Source: Eurosta solidaginis
Taxonomy: Eukaryota > Arthropoda > Insecta > Diptera > Tephritidae
Length of the DNA stretch: 64,000 nucleotides
Assembly: GCF_040869045.1 (NCBI RefSeq)
Contig: NC_090320.1
Location: 245,582,978 to 245,646,977, forward strand
Direction of reading: 5' to 3'
A program made the position numbers and the translations under genes. Positions 44,646-53,704 of this stretch are shown here, piece by piece (position 1 is the first letter of the stretch; each line of letters begins with the position of its first letter). The notes beneath the pieces are model-generated. The model saw only the letters and a list, made by a program, of their open reading frames with translations. It ran no database searches and was not told where the DNA came from.

Positions 44646-45623
44646 ATGGGATCGTTAAGGGCCCAAAAGTTAGATGAGAGCAGAGAATCGGGCCGAATAA
44701 GCAAGAGGGCACGAACGAGCTCAGATTCCCACTCAGAGGACTTGGAAGCCAAAAAGAAACGAGATGAAAGAACAAATACGCTTTCACAAGGTGAGTCTTG
44801 GTCCAATGTAGCGCGCCGGAGGCTGAAACAGCGGGCCCAGCCAGCCAAGCAGGCAACCCCCGTCCAAGCTCCTAAAGCTCAAAAACGGGCTAGAAAGAGG
44901 AGACAAGCAGCAACTTTTGTGGTAAAACCTGTGGAAGGCAAAAGCTATGCCCAGGTACTAGGGGCCATACGCGGCCAGCTCCGCCCTAATGACACAGGTA
45001 CGGTGGTACGGTCAGTACGAAAAACCAAATCTGGTAACGTACTGATTGAAACGGCGCGCTGCAGTGACCAGACGGCCTTCAGAGCAGCTATAGGAAGTGC
45101 GGTAGGAGAGGTCGGTAAATCGCAACAGCTTTCCAAGCGGATGAAGTTGGAAGTACTTGGCATGGACTGTCTCACAACTGAAACAGAAATCCAAGACGCA
45201 ATAAGGAGGGATGTCGGAAAAGAAGAAATCACTAGACCTCTCCGTGTCTCTGTGTTCGCAGCAAACCAAAGAGAACAGAAAATGGCGGTCGTCGAAGTGG
45301 ACGAGAATATTGGCAACGCCCTACTCAAAAAAGGTAAAATTCCTATCGGATGGATACAGTGCCGAATCAGACAGCGAACAGAAGTACAACGCTGCTTTAG
45401 GTGTCTCAGCTACGGACACCGGAAGGCTGAATGCAAGGGTCCAGACAGGAGTAACGCCTGCTGGAAGTGTGGGCAAAGCAGCCACAAAGCTTCAGCCTGT
45501 ACCGCAGCTCCAAGATGTTACCTGTGTAATACACAGAAGCTCGATCATGTCCCTGGAACTGGAGCATGCAGCATTTTCAGAGCGGCACTCGCTGTTGCAA
45601 AGGCCAAAGTCTCAATTCAATAG
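44646..45623 (+). CDS. LINE ORF1, CCHC zinc-knuckle nucleic-acid-binding protein
   Basis: 325 residues from ATG 44646, the first Met after the hexamer array; the frame stays open upstream only because the array has no stop in that frame. The N-terminal 130 residues are rich in Arg, Lys, Ser and Gln (likely RNA binding). The C-terminal part has three knuckles: CFRCLSYGHRKAEC (about residue 249), CWKCGQSSHKASAC (about 271) and CYLCN..KLDHVPGTGAC (about 290). Three C-terminal CCHC motifs are typical of R1-clade ORF1, which packages element RNA; R1 ORF1 proteins are usually longer (over 400 residues), so the N-terminus may be missing. The end overlaps ORF2 by 58 bases in another frame. It is fully open, unlike ORF2 of the same copy. 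Confidence 0.7.
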   Translation: MGSLRAQKLDESRESGRISKRARTSSDSHSEDLEAKKKRDERTNTLSQGESWSNVARRRLKQRAQPAKQATPVQAPKAQKRARKRRQAATFVVKPVEGKSYAQVLGAIRGQLRPNDTGTVVRSVRKTKSGNVLIETARCSDQTAFRAAIGSAVGEVGKSQQLSKRMKLEVLGMDCLTTETEIQDAIRRDVGKEEITRPLRVSVFAANQREQKMAVVEVDENIGNALLKKGKIPIGWIQCRIRQRTEVQRCFRCLSYGHRKAECKGPDRSNACWKCGQSSHKASACTAAPRCYLCNTQKLDHVPGTGACSIFRAALAVAKAKVSIQ

Positions 45624-48600
45624 TGATTAGTTTTATCCAAGGCAACCTAAACCGGAGCAGACTTGCTGATGAGCTACTACAACAGTTGGTCTTAAACCAT
45701 AAAGCTAACTGCGTTATCATCAGCGAACCCTATAGAGCCCGAAATGATTGGCATATAGACAACACCGGCACCGCCGCAATCTGGATGACACATGCAAACG
45801 CCAATAGTGTGAACCGTGTTGCCGGACAAGGCTACGTCCGCCTAACTACGAATAATACCACAATACTAAGCTGCTACTTGTCCCCGAATGATCCCATTCA
45901 AACGTTCAGAGACAAGCTTGAACTTATTGAAGACGACCTGAGGGACTTAACTAGTAACCTGGTTGTGGCGGGAGATTTTAACGCAAGAGCCGTCGAATGG
46001 GGAATGCCGCAGAATAATACCCGTGGAAGGTTAGTCCTTGAGATGGCAGCCAGGCTCGGTTTGAACGTGCTTAACACTGGTACGACCCCTACATACTGAC
46101 GACCAGGCTTTGCATACTCGATCCCCGATGTAACACTAGTGTCAGGAATCCTGCTGCTGACCGCTGCTGGATGGAGAGTCGTAGAGGATCTGACTGGCAG
46201 CGATCAAAACTACATCACTTTCCACCTAAACGATCCCGGTCAGAGGCAGATTCCGAACGGGCCATGTAGAACAAAAGCATGGGACGCATCCAAGGTCGAC
46301 TCTGCCACGTTCTCCGCATCAGTACTGGGGGGTGCCCGACGGATAATCAACAACTCCAGTCCGACGGAAGAGACGGTTGAAAAGACAATGAGCAGTCTTC
46401 GCCACGCTTGCAACCTCTCTATGCCACGGAGGGGAGTGTGGAGGGGTAAAAAGCAGGTATACTGGTGGAATAGCGAAATCGCAGAGCTGCGGAAAATATG
46501 CCACAGGATGCGAAGGCTCGCAACTCGCGCGCGCGGCAGGCCTGAGGCTCTAGAAAAGTCGGAAGCGTACAAAGGAGCGAAGAAAGATCTTAGTGCTGCC
46601 ATTAAGCAAAGCAAGCTTAAGTGCTGGAAAGCGCTTTGCGAGGAAGTGTATCGAGACCCCTGGGGGCAGGGATATAAGATAGTAATGAAGAAGTCCCGTC
46701 CGCCAAACCAGCTGATGGACGAGAACAAAATAAGGAACATTGTGGATGGCCTGTTTCCCACCCAACTGCCTAGGGAGGGCGGGCACGTTACCCATGAAGA
46801 TCGCAACGTGGAACCATTTCAAGAAGAAGAGCTTAAAACTGCCGTGCGAACTATGAAACCTAGGAAAGCATCTGGGCCCGACGGAATACCCGCGTAGGCA
46901 ATTAGACTAGCTGCAAATAACTGCCCAGAACTTATGTTGCACATGTACAACAAATGTCTCGAAGAAAGAACTTTCCCCACCATATGGAAGAGAGTACGAC
47001 TGGTTCTCATTCCAAAAGGAAAGGAGATCCCAACTCTCCATCATCCTACCGTCCCCTATGTATGTTGGACTCAGCAGGGAAATTGATGGAGAGTCTCCTG
47101 AAGCAACGCTTCACCAGAGCGTTACAGGATGCCGGAGGACTGTCGCCCAGACAGCATGGTTTTCGGAGGGGCACTCCACAATCGATGCCATAGCAAAAGT
47201 TATAGACGCAGTCAAGAAAGCCGAGACAGCGTGCCACAGAGCAAGACCTATAGTGTTGCTGGTCACGCTGGACGTCAAAAACGCTTCTAACTCAGCTAGG
47301 TGGGAGGACATGCTTGAGGCACTAGAAAGCACTTTCAAAGTACCGCAATATTTGTTAGAAATTTTAAGGGACTACCTAAGAGAGAGGTATCTAATATATG
47401 AAAGTACTCACGGTCAAAAAAAGGTAAAAATAACAGATGGAGCAGCCCAGGGTTCGGTACTAGGTCCCGATCTCTGGAATATAGCTTACGACAGTCTTCT
47501 TCGATTAGACATGCCATAAAGCACCTTCCTCGTTGCCTTTGCAGACGACGTGGCAGCTGTGATAACAGCACCAAGCTGCGAGCTGGCACAGCTAAAATTA
47601 AACCAGGTCATGCGTAATGTAAATAGGTGGATGGCTGAGCACGGTCTGCAGTTAGCAGCAGACAAAAAGAGAGTTCGTCATCCTCACAAAGAGACGTATT
47701 CCCACTACCAGGAACATGATGGTTAGGGACCAGCCAATAGAAACACTCGCTTCAACGAAATATCTGAGAGTGAGGTTAGACAGCAAACTCAACTTCTCGG
47801 ATCACATACGAGGGGCCTGCGAAAAGCTGCGCGCATAATAGCGCAGTTGAGTAGATTAATGGCAAACACAGGTGGCCCAAAGCCATGCACAAGGAAGTTG
47901 CTTGCATCAGCCTCGGATTCTATACTCTTATATGGTGCAGAAATCTGGGCGAACGCAATGAAATACCGGAAGAACCGAGTCGCCCTCACCTCGGTCCAAC
48001 GCAGAGGGGCGCTGCGAATATCTTCGGCTTACCGCACGGTATCAGCTGAAGCTGTCCTGGTCGTTGCGGGAACCATACCGATATATCTTCTCGTTGAGGA
48101 AAGAAAAACAATATATGACAACGGATCGCAAGCAAGTAGAGCTGCTGTTGCCATGCAGGCGCGAGAAGAATCGATCCGACGCTGGCAAGATCAGTGGAGC
48201 AACAGCATCGTAGGATAGTGGACTAGGGAACTAATCCCTGAACTGAATCCATGGTTGAAGCGACCGCACGGAGAGGTAGATTTTTACCTGACCCAGTTTC
48301 TAACGGGACACGGTTACTTCCGCAGATACCTACACAGAATGGGTAAGGTTGATAGCCCGAGCTGTCTGTACTGTCGGAAAATGGACGATGTACGCCACAC
48401 CTTCTTCGAATGCAGGCACTTCTCCCATCAGCGAAGGAGGGTAGAAGAGGTATTTGGCGACCTATCCCCGGGCAGTGTCATTAATAACATGACCAGTCGA
48501 AGAGACAGATGGGATACGGTCAGCACATATGTGAGGCATATACTTACCAGTAAACGAGAAGACGAATGCCTAGCCCATAAGCGTGAGAGTAGCCATAGAG

Positions 48601-48689
48601 CTCACGTAGCGCGCACCCGTACCCGAAGTAATGCTAAACGCGGTCCCAGGTACGGAGATTTGCGCGGGCCGTGGGAGGTTAGGTTTTAG
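45566..48689 (+). pseudogene. LINE ORF2 (endonuclease/reverse transcriptase), copy 2, multiply disabled
   Basis: It starts with the same ATG context as copy 1 (MQHFQSGTRCCKG). Compared with copy 1 there is a stop at 46097-46099 (ending TPTY), a stop at about 46895 after DGIPA, lost bases near 47021 and 47168, a stop at 47516-47518 within the P-E-S-T position before FADD, small indels near 47660 and 47825, a stop at about 48216, and loss of the normal terminator so that the last frame runs to 48689. The APE endonuclease (VVAGDFNARAVEWG) and the AFADDVAA box are still readable in pieces. It cannot make a full protein. Confidence 0.8.
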
Positions 48690-48809
48690 TGGGTAGGCCT
48701 TCATGGAAGAAGGGAGTCCTACACTCGGAGAGTCTCGCAGTGAGACTTAAATATCCCGGTCAGTGCATAAAGCATTTCCTCCTTCCACGAAACACAAAAA
48801 AAAAAAAAA

Positions 48810-49046
48810 CAACCTTCGCCTTAACTTTAACTTTAACTTTATTTTTAACTTTAACTTTAACTTTAACTTTAACTTTAACTTTAACTTTAACTTTAACTTT
48901 AACTTTAACTTTCACTTTAACTTTAGCTTTATCTTTAACTTTAACTTTAATTTTAACCTTAACTTTAACTTTAAATTTAACCTTAACTTTAACTTTAACT
49001 TTAACTTTAACTTTAACTTTATCTTTATCTTTAACTTTAACTTTAT
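48810..49046 (+). repeat. (TTTAAC)n hexamer array, right segment
   Basis: About 235 bases of TTTAAC with TTTATC, TTTCAC and TTTAGC variants after the poly-A of LINE copy 2. Its first 30 bases (CTTTAACTTTATTTTTAAC) resemble the start of the central segment. Confidence 0.85.
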
Positions 49047-50280
49047 GATAGAGATCCAATTTTATGTATTTGGCCTGTTGCTAACACCGAACTTTTTCGA
49101 ACCTTTTCGAACCTTTTTTGACAAATATCCGTTACGGTTTTTTTTGATTTAGCCGCCAAGCCCGCGATAAAATCTATGCAATAGCTTAAAAAAAATGTTA
49201 CTTTAGAACTTTACTGCTGAACTACCAGCATAGTCCATAGAACTTTCAGGCTGCCATTTAATTGAGTGCTGAAAGAAATTCCCAAAAGTGTAAAGTCCTT
49301 TAGAGTTCTTGCCAATCCTGACGGAGTTATATGTTGGACGATGCATCGCTTGGGTTCCTTTTTTTGTGCTGCTTTGAAATAGAGTAAAGGACGCATCAAC
49401 CTATCTGGGTACCTCTTGCCCAAAAATATGAGCAACAACAATTTAGCGCCTTTGGTAGCAGGAAAACTTTCAGAGTTCTGGATATGAGTACTCCGCGAGA
49501 GTTCGATGTTTTCTCGCACTATTGCTTTGTGGTTGGGTTGGGAAGCATTGTGAGTCTATCTAAAATGGACTAACTTGCTGTTAGTTATCGCAAAGAAGAG
49601 TGAAGTTCTTTGAACTTAACCTATTCATCATCGGTAAATTTTTTTAGAAATAAAACTAATGCGGGACATATGTAATTATGTTCGTTTGTCCTAAGGACAT
49701 TCGTTAAAAAGTTAGTTATTACTTTCTTATTGTTATTAATCCATTTCCATGAAAACAAATTAATGAGACTCTTTCCTAATTCAATAAATAATCTTACCAC
49801 ATTGAATATGAATGTACGCACAAAGGAACTTAATCATCATCAGCATAATAATAATCAATCATATATGAAATTTGGCTAAAATTATTAATCCTTCTATTGC
49901 ACGTGTAGAGCATATAACTTATGACCTTCAAATCAGCTTAATTTTCCATATCCGGCTTTAGATAAGCTCATATATAGCGCACGTGCTTGAATATTATCTA
50001 CGCCTACCACACAGCCAAGGTGATTATTTCTTCTTAGACAAATTGATTTCCTTGATTGTTGTTGCATGTCCAATTTGCAATACGTGTCATATCAAAGGAG
50101 CAAATACTTAAGCTTGTGAACATGTGTTCGTATATATACAAACACACACAAACTGAACAATTGTTTGCATTTGTATTTGAAAGTATAGAATGCCTACCTT
50201 TGGAGATTGGCGCCCGACGAATAATGAAGTTTTTTCTGTATATTGAAACGATTTAATTTAACGGTATTTGTTTTTAAGGA
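49047..50280. other. No recognised gene
   Basis: A 102-codon minus-strand frame at 49211-49519 (Leu, Lys and Arg rich, with a PSGLARTLKDFTLLGI stretch) looks protein-like but I do not recognise it; it may be a transposon remnant. The rest, including 49620-50280, is AT-rich with no assignable feature. Confidence 0.35.
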
Positions 50281-50616
50281 CGGGGATTACCGGGTGTTCC
50301 CTGGCATAGAGGACTGATGCTTATTGATGGATGTTTCTGAGTGCTTTGTTATGCACTCCTCTTTCAAACGGCTGCGTTCTTTAGTGCCAGATTTTTTCAG
50401 AGCGCTTACGGTGATGACTTTTTAAGTTCCTGGAAGGCAAGGCCTCTTCAATCAGATGTCTGTTGGGATGCCCAGGTTTCAGGGTATTGAACAGAAACCG
50501 TTTGTTCAGCATTTTATTTCTCTCCTCTATGGGAAACAATTTGTTCGTTTTGTTTGGTCTATTTGACGACATGCTGGACAATTCATGTATATTGGAACGA
50601 TTTTCTGTCATCCGTT
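50281..50616 (-). pseudogene. Jockey-clade LINE C-terminal remnant
   Basis: The minus-strand frame 50611-50381 reads MSSNRPNKTNKLFPIEERNK, MLNKRFLFNTLKPGHPNRHL, IEEALPSRNLKSHHRKRSEK. This parallels MSPEHHLHNEARVLPIRE, NKMLNKQFLLNTQNSGHPS in the plus-strand copy at 3 kb. The reverse transcriptase core is absent and the conserved EHHLHNE block is degraded. Confidence 0.6.
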
Positions 50617-50679
50617 GTCAAATTTGGTTTGGAAAGAAACCGGTTTGGCGTCGTGCCATTATCAGTGTCATTTTAAGTT

Positions 50680-50880
50680 CTCTGCTCAAATTAGTATACA
50701 AAGGTGTATGTTGTTGGCATGTTTACCGGTGTGTCGCCCTGTGTCGGCAGCCGCGATGCAAGTTTTGATGGGCGAACGCTCTCTTGACCTTGTGGTGATA
50801 CTTAGAGCTATCACCTTCAGGGTGAAGGGATGTCGTTGCTGCACGAAGATAAGATTACCAGGATTGATGTGTAGAGGGGA
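50680..50880 (+). pseudogene. Short LINE fragment downstream of a reverse transcriptase
   Basis: The frame gives QRCMLLACLPVCRPVSAAAM, QVLMGERSLDLVVILRAITF. This follows the pattern R-x3-L-x2-C-R-V-C-R-T-V-S-T-x-A-x-Q-V-L-x-G-x-x-P-L-D-L found after the reverse transcriptase in several RNase H-type LINEs. It is too short to assign to a group. Confidence 0.35.
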
Positions 50881-51795
50881 TTTTCGTTTAATAAAAGGAT
50901 GTTAGAGAGTGTGATTACTAATAAATAGCAAAACCGTTGAGAATATGGTACTAAGGATAGGGGTACGTTCGAATATCTGCAGGATAATTTGTTTTGTGGC
51001 AGGATATCTAGACTCCACATTTAATTTGAGTTTGGGTTTTCCGGCAACATGTCATGGTTCTTTTTATTCATTTTCTGCATGAGAGGAGCTTGGGTGAAAC
51101 GTGCGGAAGTGTGTGGTTGCATGTTTTGTGTGATTAGCTGGAGTATTCAAAAGGAAGGGATCTAAATAATTGTGGCATACATTCAAGGGATAATGGGTAT
51201 AATGTATGTGGGACTATCTTTACAAGCCGGCCGATTGAGTTATATATACCTTAGATGTTTTTAGACGGAGAAGACGCAGTGTTATAGCTGGTGGTGTTTA
51301 GGGTATTTGAGGTGTTAATCCCATCTCTTTTTTTACCTTTCCTACCTAGTCCCTCAATTTTAGAATATATTGATGGAACTTGGTGAGCAGGTACATTTGG
51401 GTATCCGATTAAATATTTGTCGGAATGACCGCATCGAACCACTATAGCATATATCCCCATACAACTGATTTTTCTAAAAAGAGGGTTTTTGTCATTTATT
51501 CCTAATTTTAACTGCTAGAAGCTTGTAATTTCACGGCATGTTAACAAGCTTTGTCCGCTTTATGCCATATTTTTTGTACATTGATCTCCCGACGCTTTTT
51601 TCACAATAATACCTGTATTTTTCGTTCATTACTGTTATAAACTTATTTTGGAAATTATTTTCAGCTTTTTAGTTCGACATATTTTTTTATTAACGCGCAT
51701 TATATCAACACTAAATATTTGTGTGGATTGCTAAGTGTTAAATTTTATCTACGCCAAACAACCTGCAGCAGAAAATTACTTACTATAGCTCGTAC
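50881..51795. other. No gene seen
   Basis: Unique-looking AT-rich sequence; a 69-codon minus frame at 51251-51460 has no motif I recognise. Confidence 0.35.
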
Positions 51796-51799
51796 AGTT

Positions 51800-53330
51800 C
51801 ATCATTAAATCTTCTTCAGTACTCGCCATCGCCAACGCGTAGAGGTCCATAAATTTTTCGAAGAACTTTTCTCTCGAACACTCCCAAAGCCGCTTCATCT
51901 GCTGTTGTCATGGTCCATGCTTCTGCCCCATATAGCAGGACGGGTACGATAAGTGACTTGTAGAGTATGATTTTCGTTCGCCGAGAGAGGACTTTACTTT
52001 TCAATTGCCTACCTAGTCCAAAGTAGCATTTATTGGCAAGATTGATTCTTCGCTGGATTTCAGTGCTGATGTTGTTGCTAGTGTTGATATTGGTTCCCAA
52101 ATAAACGAAGTCTTTTATTATTTCGAAATTATGGCTGCCAACAGTAGCGTGGTTGCCAAGGCGCATATGCGCTGACTCTTTGCTCGATGACAGCAGGTAC
52201 TTCGTTTTGTCCTCATTCACTATCAAACCCATCTTTACCGCTTCTTTTTCCAGTTTGGAGTAAGCAGAACTAACGGCGCGGGTGTTTAGGCCGATTATAT
52301 CAATGTCATCAGCATACGCCAGTAATAGCACGCTGTTATAGAATATTGTTCCAGAGCGGTTAAGTTCTGCGGCTAGTATAATTTTATCCAACATCAAATT
52401 AAAGAAATCGCACGATAGGAGGTCACCCTGTCTGAAACCTCATTTAGTTTCGTTCGGCTCGGAGAGGTCCTTCCCAATTCTGACTGAGCTGATGGTGTTG
52501 CTCAACGTCATTTTGCACAGCCGTATAAGTTTTGCGGGGAAACCAAATTCAGACATAGGCAGCTCATTTTCGTGCTGTTGAAGGCGGCTTTGAAGTCGAC
52601 GAAGAGGTGATGTGTGTAGATTCTCTTTTTACGGGTTTTTTCCAAGATTTGGCGCATTGTGAATAGCTGGTCAATGGTAGATTTACCAGGTCTGAAGCCG
52701 CACTGATAAGGTCCAATCAGCCGGTTCACGGTGGGCTTCAATATTTGGCACAATACATTTGAAAGGACCATATATGCGATATTAAGAAGGCTGATTCCAC
52801 GATAGTTGGTACTTTTTGCAGTATCCCCCTTCTTGTGGACTAGGCAAAGAACACTTAGATTCCAATCGTCGGGCATGCACTCGTCCGCCCATATTTTGCT
52901 AAGAAGCTGCTGCATGCGCCTTACCAACTCCTCGCCGCCGTACTTGAATAGCTCCGCAGGCAATCCATCGGCGCTCACGGCCTTGTTGTTTTTCAATCTG
53001 GTTATTGCTATTCTGGCTTCGTCATAATCGGGCAGGGGCACATATATTCCATCATCATCGATTGCGGGATCGAGTTCTTCATCTCTACGCGGTGAATTGT
53101 TGCCTCCATTTTGGAGAGCAGAGAAGTGTTCCCTCCATAATCTAAGCACTCTCGGGACATCAGTTACAAGGTCGCCATTTTCGTTCCTACAAGAGTTTGC
53201 CCCGGTCTTAAAACCTTCCGTCTGTCGCCGTATTTTTTGGAAAAAATATTCAGGCGTTATTCCTGGTGGCTAGCAGCTCAAGCTCCTCCCACTCACGCCT
53301 TTCTGCTTCTGCTTTTTTCTTCCTGAAAAG
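51800..53330 (-). pseudogene. RTE-like LINE ORF2, reverse transcriptase part
   Basis: On the minus strand from about 53330: EEWEELELLATRNNA, a frame break, then LRLWREHFSALQNGG, ARIAITRLKNNKAVSADGLP, SVLCLVHKKGDTAKSTNYRG, ISLLNIAYMVLS, CGFRPGKSTIDQLFTMRQIL and FVDFKAAFNST (reverse transcriptase motifs 1-3). A break and stop occur near 52440 in GFRQGDLLSCDFFNLML. Then come LAYADDIDIIG with an intact YADD, GLIVNEDKTKYLL, IKDFVYLGTNI, LLYGAEAWTMTTADEAALG and FERKVLRKIYGPLR. The WREHFS and AEAWT..F.RK.LRKI blocks fit RTE-type elements. The endonuclease is missing (5' truncation). Few breaks; the remnant is younger than its plus-strand relative at 34.2 kb. Confidence 0.65.
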
Positions 53331-53704
53331 CAGAAAATTAGTACTGCTTAATTTCAGTATGTATTATTTCAGTTGCAACTGAAATGTATCTCTACATTTT
53401 ATCTCTAAACAAGTGAGGGTGCTCACGATTTATCGCAACCGATCATTCAGCTATAGGTTATAATTATGATCAACATAGGTTCATGTCTTCGCTGCAAACC
53501 ACAACTTGTTTTGGGGCGAGTTATTTAACCACGGCCGCGAGACTTCAATAATTGCAGCTAGATGGGCCTCCTAAACGGTGCCTCCAATAAATTCAGAAAT
53601 CAAAACTTCAGAAACACATTTTTTCAGAAAACATTAGTCAGAACCATTTTTTTAGAAAGACAAAATTCAGAGATCAAAACTCAGAAGTCAAATTTCAGAA
53701 GAAT
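53331..53704. other. Spacer with a TTCAGAA-type minisatellite
   Basis: At 53575-53705, TTCAGAAATCAAAAC, TTCAGAAACACA, TTTCAGAAAACA, ATTCAGAGATCAAAAC and TTTCAGAAG recur roughly every 12-17 bases. It adjoins the 3' end of the minus-strand LINE. No gene. Confidence 0.45.

Larger units (their letters stand above)
44641..48809 (+). mobile_element. R1-clade LINE, copy 2, in the hexamer array
   Basis: It extends from the edge of the central array (GCTGCATGGGATCG at 44641) through ORF1, ORF2 and the 3' untranslated region to a 14-base poly-A (48796-48809), followed by more TTTAAC. By eye it matches copy 1 at most positions over the shared 3.4 kb, but with many stops and indels. The 5' untranslated region is at most a few bases, so it is probably slightly 5'-truncated. 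Same orientation as copy 1. Confidence 0.8.

Noticed and set aside
44405..45328. Minus-strand frames of 82-147 codons opposite ORF1
   Set aside because: Antisense shadows of ORF1 and of the hexamer array, with no family motif.
40636..49046. Telomeric repeat interpretation of the hexamer array
   Set aside because: TTTAAC is not the insect TTAGG repeat, and flies lack TTAGG telomeres. The array is short and internal.
48689..49152. Open frames on both strands over the right hexamer array
   Set aside because: Compositional artefacts of the hexamer repeat, with Asn-Phe, Leu-Thr or Lys-Val dipeptide runs.
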